64,000 bases of DNA from Hyalangium versicolor. Lineage in GTDB: Bacteria > Myxococcota > Myxococcia > Myxococcales > Myxococcaceae. Positions 1 through 10,000 of the stretch are shown here, piece by piece. The notes beneath the pieces are model-generated. The model did not search any database and was not told the origin of the DNA. It saw only the letters and a program-made list of their open reading frames with translations. Made by a program: the position numbers and the translations under genes. The stretch's first letter is position 1; every line of letters starts with the position of its first letter. Where the stretch lies: assembly GCF_020103695.1 (NCBI RefSeq), contig NZ_JAHXBF010000038.1:1-64000 (forward strand). Direction: 5' to 3'.

Positions 1-120
1 AAACTGCGCCTCCCCTGGCTGGACGATCGTCTCGTCCTCTACTCCCTCGAAGTTCCGCCCTCCCAGAGCGGGGAACCATCATCCGATCCCTCGGGGAGCA
101 CGGAGCGCGTTTGGTGCTAG
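1..120 (+). CDS. C-terminal end of an unidentified protein (partial)
   Basis: Frame 1 is open from the window edge to a TAG at 118-120 (39 codons) and has the G/C third-position bias of a myxobacterial gene. It includes LRLPWLDDRLVLYSLE and ends in ERVWC. I do not recognise the family. The same frame stays codon-biased after the stop, and another biased frame begins by 218, so this could be one broken gene rather than two genes. The start lies outside the window. Confidence 0.4.
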   Translation, partial: KLRLPWLDDRLVLYSLEVPPSQSGEPSSDPSGSTERVWC

Positions 121-217
121 TACCACAGCAGCACTTCGGCTTTCTCCCTCGTCTCTTACTCCATGCCTGCCCAAGCCGCTGTGGCTCCTTGCCCAGCGGA
201 CAGCCCGATGCCACTGG

Positions 218-448
218 GTGTGCCCGACCGCCTCGCTCTTTTACGCGAAGCAGCGGCTCCTCTTCGCCAGCTTCGCCGACTACGGCGAAGCCACCACCGA
301 GTGGCTCGCCATGCTTCAGGTCCGTGGGCAGGAACTGCACCTGGTGCGCGTGGGACTGAAGGCGCAGGCCGTCCCCGGACTCCTGTTCCGGGTCGGAAGC
401 CGATGGCGGCTGTTACTCCGCCCCGCGGATTACTCGCTCCTCTGCTGA
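218..448 (+). CDS. Unidentified short coding frame, possibly a broken gene tail
   Basis: 76 codons from a GTG with almost every third base G or C. The product is hydrophobic and basic (it contains LFYAKQRLLFASFADYGE). No family is recognised and no clear ribosome site precedes the GTG. It may be the frameshifted continuation of the frame that stops at 120. It is convergent with the kelch gene on the other strand. Confidence 0.4.
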   Translation: MCPTASLFYAKQRLLFASFADYGEATTEWLAMLQVRGQELHLVRVGLKAQAVPGLLFRVGSRWRLLLRPADYSLLC

Positions 449-471
449 GCAGCTCCCACGACCCACAGGAT

Positions 472-2781
472 TCAGGGCGTGTACAACTCCGCATCCGCGA
501 GCTCGTAATTGCCATCGACGAGATATCCCCCCGCGGCGAGGACCTTGCCGTTGAGCAGCAGCGTCGCCGTGTGGCGTTGGTGAGATGAGGCCATGGAGCC
601 GGTCGGGCTCCAGGTGCCCGTGGCAGGGTCGTACAGCTCCGCGCTCCCCTCAGGGTCCCCGAAGTCGGCGAACTTTCCCGCGACGAGGACCTTGCCGTTG
701 GGCAGCAGCGTCGCCGTGTGGTCCGCGCGATTCGAGGCCATGGAGCCGGTAGGGCTCCAGGTGCCTGTGGTCGGATCATACAGCTCCGCGGTCAGGGAGG
801 AGCCAATGCCCCCCGCGACGAGGACCTTGCCGTTGGGTAACAGCGTCGCCGTGTGGGAGGTGCGCCCTTGCGCCGTGGAGCCGGTAGGGCTCCAGGTGCC
901 TGTGGCCGGGTCATACAGCTCCGCTGCCAAGGGGGAGCTACTGCCGCCCCCCACGACGAGGACTTTGCCGTTGGGCAGCAGCGTCGCCGTGTGACGGGAG
1001 TGCGCTGAGGCCATGGAAGAGGTAGGGCTCCAGGTGCCCGTGGCCGGGTCATACAGCTCCGCGGTCAGGGAGGAACTGCTGCCCCCCGCGACGAGGACCT
1101 TGCCGTTGGGCAACAGCGTCGCCGTGTGGGAGGTGCGCCTTTGCGCCGTGGAGCCGGTAGGGCTCCAGGTGTCTGTGGCCGGGTCATACAGCTCTGCTGC
1201 CAAGGAGGAGCTACTGTTGCCCCCTACGACGAGGACCTTGCCGTCGGGCAGCAGCGTTGCCGTGTGACCGGCGCGCTCCTCAGCCATGGAAGCGGTGAGG
1301 CTCCATGTGCCCGTGGCGGGGTCGTACACCTCCGCCGTCCTGTATGCGTATTCCCACGGCCACCGTTCATCTGGCACCAGCCCCCCACTGACGAGGACCC
1401 TGCCGTCGGGCAGCAGCGTCGCCGTATGCCGGTAGCGAGTGGTGCTCAGGGAGCCCGTTGGGCTCCAACTGCCCGAGGATGGGGGACAGGTCGGCAGCCC
1501 TGTCACTGCAAAGCTCTGGCTCGCCGTGAGGTGGAAGGCGTTCATCACGGTGACAGTGATGGAGGGGGGATCGCCGGCACTGACACAGGAGGGAGCTGTC
1601 CAGGTGACGCGGCTGTGGAATTCGTCCTGGCTCACGCTGCCCGGCGAGCCTGTATTGGCCCCCCAGGAGAAGGAGAGGGCAGAACCCTCTGGATCGCTGG
1701 CAACCACTTCGTAGGTGATCTCCTGGCCCGGGGTGGCCGTGTCCGAGGAGCGGTAGGTGCGGATGATGACGGGAGGGAGGTGGTTGGGAGGAGGCGTGTT
1801 GCTGATGCACAGGGCGACGGTGCCAGTGTTCAGCCCGCCGTGTCCGTCCGAGATCGAGACCTTCAGGCGGCAGTTGTTGCAGGAGCCCGCGGGCAGAAGG
1901 GAGGGGGTGAACTGAGCAGCGCTGGAGGAGGCGTTGCTCCAAGAGCCCGCGCAGGAGGCGCTCCAGAAATAGGAGAGGCTGTCGCCATCCGGGTCTGAAG
2001 CCGCGACGGAGACAGAGGTCGTCTGCCCGACGGCCAACTGCGTGGGAGCCGCCTTGAGAGAGGCCACTTGAGGTGAGCGATTGAAGGAGATGGACAGCTC
2101 CGCCTCTCCATCGCCGCCGCTGTGGGTGACGTTGACGGCCAGGGTCATGCTGGAGGACAGGCCCCGTGAGTCCGTCACGACGAGGGTGAGGGAGTGAATG
2201 CCGGTGGAAGCCGGCGCTGTCCACGAAGTGAAGTCTTCCGAGGGCGATGAGAAGGATCCCGCGGTGGCGCTCCACGCATAGGAGAGGGTATCGCCTGGGT
2301 TGGGATCATGGGCTGATGCCCACAGGGAGATGGAGCCGCCAGCGGGCACGGAGGTGGAGGAGGCCACCAGGGAGTCAATGAGAGGGGCCTCATTTTCGAA
2401 GGGAGGAGGAGGGGTGACTTGCTGAAGGGTGATGGCGACGAGGGTCGTCTGGTTTTCAGAGATGGTGACGCCGGATGCGGAGCCCTCGAACAGCAGAGTG
2501 CCCGAAGCGTCGAAGGCCTGAGCCAGGAAGGTGCGGTTGGAGCCCGCGGGGATGTTGCCGATGATTCCGCCCCAGAAGCCCTGGGTCGGTGCCAGGTCCA
2601 CGGTCACGGAGGGAATATCCGCAGCGCTGGAGGTGACGGAGACGCGGGAGATCTCGGAGGAGAGGGCCTGGGGCACGGAGACGGCGAACCGAGCCGAGCC
2701 GGTGTCCGTGGAAGAGTCCGAGCAGCCCGCCAGCAGCGCCACGGTGAGCGCCAAGATGAACTGAGTGAATGCCTTTTTCAC
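472..2781 (-). CDS. Kelch-repeat lipoprotein with Ig/PKD-like domains
   Basis: A 769-residue surface lipoprotein. The start is GTG, preceded by a G-rich ribosome site. Residues 1-20 form a lipoprotein signal with lipobox LLAGC. Residues about 130-430 hold three or so Ig/PKD-like beta-sandwich domains (DPNPGDTLSYAW, DPDGDSLSYFW and DPEGSALSFSW motifs). Residues about 440-769 hold seven kelch motifs of the form HTATLLPDGKVLV.GG with AELYDPATGTWSPTG, enough for one beta-propeller. The kelch units are nearly identical at DNA level, which suggests duplication or gene conversion. Myxobacteria carry many such proteins, probably binding ligands or matrix; the function here is inferred only. Confidence 0.9.
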   Translation of the reverse strand: MKKAFTQFILALTVALLAGCSDSSTDTGSARFAVSVPQALSSEISRVSVTSSAADIPSVTVDLAPTQGFWGGIIGNIPAGSNRTFLAQAFDASGTLLFEGSASGVTISENQTTLVAITLQQVTPPPPFENEAPLIDSLVASSTSVPAGGSISLWASAHDPNPGDTLSYAWSATAGSFSSPSEDFTSWTAPASTGIHSLTLVVTDSRGLSSSMTLAVNVTHSGGDGEAELSISFNRSPQVASLKAAPTQLAVGQTTSVSVAASDPDGDSLSYFWSASCAGSWSNASSSAAQFTPSLLPAGSCNNCRLKVSISDGHGGLNTGTVALCISNTPPPNHLPPVIIRTYRSSDTATPGQEITYEVVASDPEGSALSFSWGANTGSPGSVSQDEFHSRVTWTAPSCVSAGDPPSITVTVMNAFHLTASQSFAVTGLPTCPPSSGSWSPTGSLSTTRYRHTATLLPDGRVLVSGGLVPDERWPWEYAYRTAEVYDPATGTWSLTASMAEERAGHTATLLPDGKVLVVGGNSSSSLAAELYDPATDTWSPTGSTAQRRTSHTATLLPNGKVLVAGGSSSSLTAELYDPATGTWSPTSSMASAHSRHTATLLPNGKVLVVGGGSSSPLAAELYDPATGTWSPTGSTAQGRTSHTATLLPNGKVLVAGGIGSSLTAELYDPTTGTWSPTGSMASNRADHTATLLPNGKVLVAGKFADFGDPEGSAELYDPATGTWSPTGSMASSHQRHTATLLLNGKVLAAGGYLVDGNYELADAELYTP

Positions 2782-2914
2782 TGTCCCCCCTGCGTGAACT
2801 GAATGCGCGGCAGTGGAGCAGGAGGGAGGTTGTTCTGACCATGCCCCCGAAGGGCCTGCGTGCAGTCTCTTCCTGGGCGCTCTTTCGCACCGAAGGGCTT
2901 CTGCGCTGGAGCGA

Positions 2915-3832
2915 TCAGCGCCGGGGCTGACGCGACGCGGAGCCGGCGAGCTGGATCCGGCACTCCTGCGCCCGGGCCTCTACCAGGTCGATGAACGCCC
3001 GGACCCTGGCCGTGCGTCTCAAGTCCCGGTGAGCCACGATCCACAGCTCGCGGTTCAACTCCGGCAATGGAGCCGGTCTGGCGCGAACCAGCGTCGGCTC
3101 CGCATCCCCGAAGTAGCAGGGCAGCAGGACCACGCCGATGCCCTCTCGCGCCGCGGCCATCTGGCTGAGCAGACTGTTGGACCTGAAGACCACGGCCTTT
3201 TCTGGCACATGGCGCTGCAGCCAGTCGGCTGTGTTGATGCCCGTGACGCTCTCCTCCCAGGCAATGAAGGGATGCCGTTCGTAATCGCCAGCGGCAAGAG
3301 GCCCGTGCCGCTTCAACAGGTCGGGGCGCGCGTAGAGCGCAGTCCCGATCTCGGCCAGCTTGCGGCCATAGAGATCCCCCTCACGAGGGCGCGAGACGCG
3401 AAGCGCCACGTCGGCCTCCCGGCGGGAAAGGTTCAGCACCCGGTGGTCGGCGACCATCTCGAGGGTGATACCCGGGTGCTCGCGGCGGAACTCGGCCACC
3501 CATTGCGTCAGAAGGCCATAGGCGAGGCTCTCGGGGCACGTCACCCGCAGCCGGCCGCTCAGGCGGAGATCCGCGCCCAGCAACTCGCGGCCCAATGAGG
3601 CGGTCTCGGTCTCCACCCGCTCGGCGGCCGCAGCGATCCGCTCGCCCGCGTCCGTGGGCATATAGGCTCCGCCAGGCAGTCGCTCGAAGAGACGGACGCC
3701 CAGCTTCTGCTCCAGGGCGCCAAGCCTGCGAAAGGCCGTCGAGTGCGCCACGCCCAGGGCACGCGCCGCCGCCGTCAGCGAACCCGCTCGGGAGATGGCC
3801 AGTGCCAGCTTGAGGTCATTCCAGTCTTCCAT
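2915..3832 (-). CDS. LysR-family transcriptional regulator
   Basis: 305 residues from ATG (MEDWNDLKL...), the usual start for this family; an upstream TTG would add six residues. The N-terminal winged helix-turn-helix is clear (SRAGSLTAAARALGVAHSTAF), followed by a LysR substrate-binding domain. It is divergent from the PhzF-like gene at 3960 across a 127-bp gap, the classic arrangement in which a LysR protein controls its neighbour. The inducer is unknown. Confidence 0.92.
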   Translation of the reverse strand: MEDWNDLKLALAISRAGSLTAAARALGVAHSTAFRRLGALEQKLGVRLFERLPGGAYMPTDAGERIAAAAERVETETASLGRELLGADLRLSGRLRVTCPESLAYGLLTQWVAEFRREHPGITLEMVADHRVLNLSRREADVALRVSRPREGDLYGRKLAEIGTALYARPDLLKRHGPLAAGDYERHPFIAWEESVTGINTADWLQRHVPEKAVVFRSNSLLSQMAAAREGIGVVLLPCYFGDAEPTLVRARPAPLPELNRELWIVAHRDLRRTARVRAFIDLVEARAQECRIQLAGSASRQPRR

Positions 3833-3836
3833 GAGC

Positions 3837-3850
3837 TTGCGCAGGTGCAA
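3837..3850. promoter_or_regulatory. Possible LysR operator (TTGC-N6-GCAA dyad)
   Basis: A perfect short dyad TTGC-N6-GCAA lies just upstream of the lysR ATG, in the shared LysR/PhzF promoter region. LysR proteins usually bind imperfect dyads in such gaps and often autoregulate. The dyad is short enough to occur by chance. Confidence 0.25.
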
Positions 3851-3959
3851 ACGCAGCTTGCGACTTTACGCATCGCCTTGCGTTGTTGCCAGGCCTACCT
3901 TGCATCCCGTCGGGCCCCGCGGAGCGGCGCCGCCCTGAGCCCGACGGGGAGCGTGAGCC

Positions 3960-4832
3960 ATGAACAACATTGAACTGCGGGTCGTGCGCGCCTTCACGGC
4001 CGGGGGGCAGGGCGGCAATCCTGCTGGCCTGGTGCTCGACGCCGACCATCTGTCCTCGCCGCAGAAGCAGGCGATCGCGACGGCAGCGGGCCTTTCGGAG
4101 ACAGCCTTCGTCTCCGCCTCCGGCGTGGCCAGCCTCAAACTGGAGTTCTTCACGCCTCGCCGGCAGATCGCCCATTGCGGACACGCGACCATCGCCACTT
4201 TCGGCTACCTGAGCGCAACGGGGAGACTGGCCGATGGCATGCACTCGAAGGAGACCATCGATGGCGTTCGCCACGTGCGAGTCGCGGGGGGCCGGGCAGC
4301 CATGCAGCAGCGCTCGCCTCGCTACTCGGAGGTGGATGCGGCCGCCGTTCTGGACGCCCTGAGACTCGCCCCCACCGAGGTCCTCGGGGCTTTCGCGCCC
4401 ACTCGCGTCGATACGGGCAACGGCTTCGTTCTGGTCGGGGTGCGCAGCTCCACGGTTCTCGCCGCGCTCGTTCCAGACCTCCAGCGCATCGAGGCGCTCA
4501 GCGAGGCCTACGCGCTCGTGGGGTTCTATGTGTTCTCCCTTGCGCCGGGTGACGGACTGGACGCCACCGCGCGGATGTTCGCTCCGCGCTTCGGTATCGA
4601 TGAGGAGGCGGCCACCGGAATGGCGGCGGGTCCACTGGCCTGTCTGCTGTACGCGCGCGGTGGGCCTTCTTCCGTCCGCATCGAGCAGGGACGCCACATG
4701 CCACAGCCCTCGCCGAGCCTCCTCGAAGCCGAGCTGTGCCTGGCGCCTGGAGGCCTGGTCACGGACCTCTGGGTCGCCGGAGAGGCGAGGCTGGAGGCCA
4801 CCCGCCGCATTCACCTGGGAGACCCACAATGA
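3960..4832 (+). CDS. PhzF-family isomerase/epimerase-like protein
   Basis: 290 residues, normal length for the PhzF/diaminopimelate-epimerase fold. Family signatures are seen in order: GGNPAGLVLDA near the N-terminus, the SETAF loop carrying the catalytic glutamate, FFTP...QIAHCGHAT (substrate pocket), and EEAATGMAAGPLACLL late in the protein, matching the usual DPATGSAAG loop. There is no phenazine cluster nearby, so a phenazine role is not supported; most such paralogues have unknown substrates. Divergent from the LysR gene at 2915-3832, its likely regulator. Confidence 0.9.
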   Translation: MNNIELRVVRAFTAGGQGGNPAGLVLDADHLSSPQKQAIATAAGLSETAFVSASGVASLKLEFFTPRRQIAHCGHATIATFGYLSATGRLADGMHSKETIDGVRHVRVAGGRAAMQQRSPRYSEVDAAAVLDALRLAPTEVLGAFAPTRVDTGNGFVLVGVRSSTVLAALVPDLQRIEALSEAYALVGFYVFSLAPGDGLDATARMFAPRFGIDEEAATGMAAGPLACLLYARGGPSSVRIEQGRHMPQPSPSLLEAELCLAPGGLVTDLWVAGEARLEATRRIHLGDPQ

Positions 4833-4888
4833 AGACGCTCGATGCTGAACAGCCCAGGGATGCCGTGGACCTATGGCACAACGGATGA
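4829..4888 (+). CDS. 19-codon ORF coupled to the PhzF stop codon
   Basis: An ATG overlaps the phzF-like TGA (ATGA) and opens a 19-residue frame (MKTLDAEQPRDAVD...). Such overlaps normally couple genes of one operon, so this may be the 5' stump of a truncated second gene. A chance ORF is equally possible. The rest of 4889-5004 holds only the ribosome site of the next gene. Confidence 0.25.
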   Translation: MKTLDAEQPRDAVDLWHNG

Positions 4889-5004
4889 CTGATCGCGTTG
4901 GTGGCGAGGGGGCGCGGACAGGGAGCGACGGGAACGGCGCCGAGCTGCCCTCCTGCCTCACATTCTCTCCGGGTGGACCCTGATCCCTCGGAGAGGAGTG
5001 CCGA

Positions 5005-7014
5005 GTGTCCGCGAGAGGCTGGCTGGAGATTGCCGTAGAACGTGATGGAGAGGAGGTCCGCGCCAGGGCCACGGGCAGCCGGGGCGAGCACAGCGCTCCA
5101 CACTCGCTGGGCCCGGAGCTCACCGCCCAGAAGCTCAACCTCTTCACCGAGCAGGTGCGCAAGGCCGCGGCTCGCCAGCTGCCGCTGGAGGACACCCTGC
5201 ACCAGGCCCAGGTGCTCTACCGGGCGCTCTTCCGGGAGGACATTCGGGACCTCCTGGTGCGGCTGGGGGAAGCAGAGAAAGGCGGGCCGCTCCTCCTGCG
5301 GATGATGCTCGCTCGCGACAGCCTGCTCCAGGCCTTCCCCTGGGAGGCGCTCTGCGTGCCCGAGACGACCGTGGGCTTCCTGGGCAACTCGGCGGACCTC
5401 TTCCTGGCCAGGGGCGTCCCCTCCAGGGATCCCGTCCAGCCTCGCGAGGTCAGGGGCGCCGTCCGGGTGCTGGTCATCGCTCCCTCCGAGGACAGCAACC
5501 TCACGGGGCTGCGCTCCGCGCTCGAGGAGCGCATCCTCGCCGGAGAGATTGAATGGCTCGATCCCCTCGTGGGTCCCCGCGCCCGCTTCTCGCAGATCTC
5601 CGATCGGCTGAGGCGAGGGCCCATCCCCCACATCATCCACTTCATTGGTCACGGCAACGTGGATCCGAACGGGGTCCCCCTGCTTCGGATGGCGGACGAG
5701 GACGGAGAGGAGAAATGGATCGAGGTGGAGCTGCTGGCTCAGCAGCTCAAGGAGGGGTTTCGCAAGTGCCTGCGCCTGCTCGTGCTCGACGCGTGCGAGG
5801 GGGCCAGACCTGGGGCCCTGGCCAGCGCGGCGGAGTGGCTCGTGCGCAACGGGGCCGATGCCGTCGTCGCCCACCTGTGGCCCGTCAAGACCGACATCAC
5901 CCAGGTCTGCTCGCGGGCGTTCTACGAGACCCTCACCCGCGCGGCCTCGCAGCTCGGCGATGTGGGCTTCAGCCTCAATGAGGCGAGGCGGAAGGTGCTC
6001 GACAGCTTCCACAAGAGCGCCGAAGCCTTCTCGCCGGTGCTGTACCTGCGCGGCAGCGACTCCGTCCTGTTCGACTTCAGGTTCCAGCGGCTCACCCCGC
6101 CGCTCCCCAGCGGCTCCATTCCGCGGGCCGACACGCCAGCCCCTGCCCTGCACAAGCTCTTGCGCCAGCCCTTCACTCTGGTCCTGGGAGACAGTTGGAA
6201 GGACGAGCGCAACGTGCTGGACGGGTTTCGCGAGCGGCTGCGCCAGGCCCTCATCCAGCAGGTGGGCTCCGTTCCCTCCGGACTCTCCCTGAGCACCCTG
6301 GCCCAACGCTATGCGTTGCACTTCGAGGAGCAGAACCTGGACATCGAGTTCCAGCAGGTATTCGGGCACGCCTCCGTACCGCCGCTGATGGGCGTGTTGG
6401 CACGGAAGCTCGAGCCAGGCGTCCACGTCACGCTCATGCGGCTGCCCGTGCTGGAGCTGGCCCTCGCCGAGCAGCGGCCGGAGCTCACGCTCCATGTCAT
6501 CCAACCGCCCGGGCCCGGCGGCAGCCAGGTCACGGTGCTGCGGCGCGAGGGAGGAGGCACCCAATGGGACAGAGTCTTTCAGCTCCCGGAGGTGCTCGAT
6601 CCCCAGCGGGACGTCGTCGTGCTTCGGCTCTACTGCGGCTACCTGCCACCGAACCTGTTCATGCGGCCCCTGCTCACGGAGGACGACTACCTGTTGGGCG
6701 TCAACGGGCTGAACTCCCTCCTCAAGCCTGATCTCGCGGCCTCGCTGATGGGGGTGCTGAACATGCGCCCCGCCCTCATCCTGGGCATGTCGATGCTGAC
6801 GTGGCACCACCGGATGCTGCTCTACCGGCTGTACGGCGCGCGCCCCCTTCCGAACGGAAGCCTGGTGGTCCTGGAGCCCGGTGAGGAAGAGCGGGCGCTG
6901 TGGGAGCGGGGGCGGATCCCCTCCGCGCGGGCGGGCGTGCAGGTCCTGGAGCTGAGCGCCGCGGACCTGATAGCGCCCTTCAGCACGGCAGCGCAGGAGG
7001 AGACACGGCCATGA
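5005..7014 (+). CDS. CHAT-domain caspase-like protease with SIR2-like C-terminal half
   Basis: 669 residues from GTG, with GAGAGGAG seven bases upstream. Residues about 90-350 form a CHAT (clan CD, caspase-like) domain: HIIHFIGHG with catalytic His216 and LVLDACEGA with Cys264, plus the family's VAHLWPV and FY..L..G elements. Residues about 365-650 look like a degenerate SIR2-family domain: FTLVLGDSW at the nucleotide-loop position, VVVLRLYCG where SIR2 has KLHG, then LTEDDYLL and ALILGMSMLTWHHRMLLYRLYG. The NAD-binding GAGxS pattern is not intact, so catalysis is doubtful. The stop overlaps the start of the STAND gene (ATGA), so the two are coupled. CHAT proteases paired with STAND proteins act in bacterial immunity and cell death; that role here is inferred. 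Confidence 0.85.
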   Translation: MSARGWLEIAVERDGEEVRARATGSRGEHSAPHSLGPELTAQKLNLFTEQVRKAAARQLPLEDTLHQAQVLYRALFREDIRDLLVRLGEAEKGGPLLLRMMLARDSLLQAFPWEALCVPETTVGFLGNSADLFLARGVPSRDPVQPREVRGAVRVLVIAPSEDSNLTGLRSALEERILAGEIEWLDPLVGPRARFSQISDRLRRGPIPHIIHFIGHGNVDPNGVPLLRMADEDGEEKWIEVELLAQQLKEGFRKCLRLLVLDACEGARPGALASAAEWLVRNGADAVVAHLWPVKTDITQVCSRAFYETLTRAASQLGDVGFSLNEARRKVLDSFHKSAEAFSPVLYLRGSDSVLFDFRFQRLTPPLPSGSIPRADTPAPALHKLLRQPFTLVLGDSWKDERNVLDGFRERLRQALIQQVGSVPSGLSLSTLAQRYALHFEEQNLDIEFQQVFGHASVPPLMGVLARKLEPGVHVTLMRLPVLELALAEQRPELTLHVIQPPGPGGSQVTVLRREGGGTQWDRVFQLPEVLDPQRDVVVLRLYCGYLPPNLFMRPLLTEDDYLLGVNGLNSLLKPDLAASLMGVLNMRPALILGMSMLTWHHRMLLYRLYGARPLPNGSLVVLEPGEEERALWERGRIPSARAGVQVLELSAADLIAPFSTAAQEETRP

Positions 7015-10000
7015 TCGCTGATGCGGGCTCCAACCCGTTTCCGGGCCCCCAGCCCTACCGTGCCGCGGACCGCGACCGCTTCTTCGGCCGCGAGCACCTC
7101 TCTCGGAAGCTGATGAACCGGATCCTCGCCGATCCTTGCGTCACGCTCTTCGGCCCCTCGGGCTCGGGCAAGTCCTCGCTGATGCAGGCCTCGGTCATTC
7201 CCCTGCTGATGGAGCGGCACGGCTTCCGCGCCGTCCGGGTGGATGGCTGGCTCGCCGGCGAAGCTCCCCTCGAGCGGCTGGTTCGGGCCATGTTCGTACA
7301 GCTCGAGCTGGGTCCGCCCCCCGAGGAGCTGAACCCGCGCGAGCTGCTCGAGGAGGCGCTCCGTCTGGCGGAGCGGCGCTCCGAGCGGCCTCTGTTGATC
7401 TACCTGGATCAGCTCGAACAGCCGCTCCTGCCAGGCCGCCCTTCGGAGCAGCTGCTCGAGCTGCTCGATGCACTGGAGGTGCTCGCGCTCGCGCCCGTGC
7501 GGGGGCTGCAACTGGTCCTGGCCTTGCGTGAGGACTATCTGGGGCGCTTCCGGGACCAGGCGCGCGGCAACCGGGCGCTGCTGGATCCGGGGTTCCGGCT
7601 GGGGCCTCTCACGGTGAAGGAGATGGCCGAGGCGGCGTGCAGGACGGCGGTCACGGGAGTGCCTGTCCGGACGTGGCGCTTCGAGGAGCTCCGGGCGCTG
7701 ATGCTCCAGGTGCGGACGGCCGGGCAGTCCGCCACGGACGAGGCCACGGTGCAGGCGGCCTTCGCGCAGATCGTCTGCCGCGCCCTCTGGGAGGAACAGA
7801 AGGCCGAGGAGCGCCTGAGCGGGCCGGTGGAGGCGGAGCCCATCCTGCACCGGTACCTGGACGCGACGTTGGAGTCGCTGGGGCCCCTGCGGGCGGCCGG
7901 GCTGATGCTGCTGGAGGAGCATCTGGTCGCCAGGGATGGGAGCCGGACGTTGCTCACGCAGCGGCAGGCGGAGGACGTGCTCCCCACGGGAGCCTCGGAC
8001 GCGGTGCTGGATCGCCTGGAAAGAGCGGCGGTGCTGCACGCGGAGGAGCACCAGGGAGGCCGCTACTTCGAGCTGGGGCATGACTGGCTGGCGAAGAAGG
8101 TGATCGAGCTCAAGCGCGAGCGGCACGAGGAGGAGGAGCGGGCTCGCAAGCACGCGGAAGAGGCCGTGAGGCATCTGCGGGAGGCGGCAGCCCGGCGCAA
8201 GCTGGCCATCTTCGCGGTGGCGGCGGGCTCCGCGGCCCTGCTGTTGTTGGGCCTGTTCCTCTGGGCGCAGGCGAAGGAGGAGATGGCCTTCAACCTGTCC
8301 CTCATGGCGGGGGCCCGGGAGCAGATGCAGCGGGGACAGCCCGCCGTGGCGGCGAAGCTGCTCGCCGAAGTCAAACACCCGCGGCAGGTGGGGCAATGGG
8401 AGGCGCTCGCCCTGGAGTCCCTGGATTCGAACTTCCTGGAGGCGACGCTCCAGAGCCTCACCGGCGAGGCGTTCAACGCGGCGTCCTTCAGTCCGGACGG
8501 CCAGCGCATCGTCACGGCCTCGGATGATGGAACCGCCCGGCTGTGGTGGACGGACAACCGAAGCGAGCCCACGGTGCTGAAAGGGCACAACGGCCCCGTC
8601 CAGTCCGCCGCTTTCAGCCCGGATGGCCAGCTCGTCGTCACGGCCTCCCAGGACGGAACCGCGCGCGTGTGGAGCATCGACGGCGGAGCGCCGCTGCGTA
8701 TCATCCGGCACATGGGCCCCGTTCGCTCCGCCGGGTTCAGCCCGGATGGCCAGCGCATCGTCACGGTGGCTCGGGACGGCATCGCGCGGGTGTGGCAGTG
8801 GCGGACCGGTGACGCCAGCAAACCGCTGAAGGAGCTGAGCCGAAAGGACGGCAAGCCCATCAACTTCGCCGCGTTCAGTCCGGACACGCACGTCCAGCGC
8901 ATCGTCACGACCTCCTGGGACAGGATCGCGCAGGTGTGGCAGGCCGATGGCTCGGAGCCCTTCTCCGTGCGGCAGACGCTCGAGGGGCACCAGGGCTCCA
9001 TCCAGTCCGCTGCCTTCAGCCCGGATGGCCAGCTCATCGTCACGGCCTCCCAGGACGGAACCGCTCGCGTGTGGCGGGCAAAGGGGGCGGAGCCGGACTT
9101 CACGTTGGACAAGGCACTGGTGGGACACTCGGGGCCTGTCCAGTCCGCCGCCTTCAGCCCGGATGGCCAGCTCATCGTCACGGCCTCCCAGGACGGAACC
9201 GCTCGCGTGTGGCGGATCCGAGGCTCGGGCCCCGCCGTCATGCTCAAGGTGCTCAAGGGGCACATGGGTCCGGTCACCGCCGCGGCCTTCGACAGGGCCC
9301 CGGACCGATCCACCGGCTCCACCCTGGAGGCTCCGCGCGTCGTCACGGCCTCGCAAGACGGGACCGCGCGGGTGTGGCACGCCGACCTCTCGAGTCAGCC
9401 GGTCGTCTCCATGGTCATGGACCACAAGGAGTCGGTGACAGACGCTGACTCCAGCCCGGACGGCCGGCTCATCGTCACCGCCTCTCAGGATGGCATGGCG
9501 CGGGTATGGCCGGCCGATGGCTCGCAGCCGCCCATCCCGCTGAGGGGGCACACGGCTTCCCTCTCCTCCGTGGCGTTCAGTCCGAACCCGACCGCCCCGC
9601 GCATCGTCACGACATCCTGGGACAAGACCGCGCGAGTGTGGGAGCTGGGGTCCAACGGCTGGGAGGCCCTCGCTCCCCTCAAGCACCCGGTCTCGGTCCA
9701 GTCCGCCGCCTTCAGCCCGGATGGCGAGCGCGTCGTCACGGCCGCTCAGGACGGCACGGCGCGGGTATGGGAGGTCGGTGGCTCGATGCCGCTCTTCGAG
9801 TTGAAGGGGCACACGGCTTCCCTGACCTTCGTGGCGTTCAGCCCGGATGGCCGGTTCATCGTCACGGCCTCTCGAGACAGGACCGCGCGGGTGTGGAACG
9901 CGGATGGCTCGGGGTTGGTGCGCACGTTGGGAGAACACATGGGCCCCGTCACCTCCGCCGCCTTCAGCCCGGATGGCCAGCTCATCGTCACGGCGTCGCA

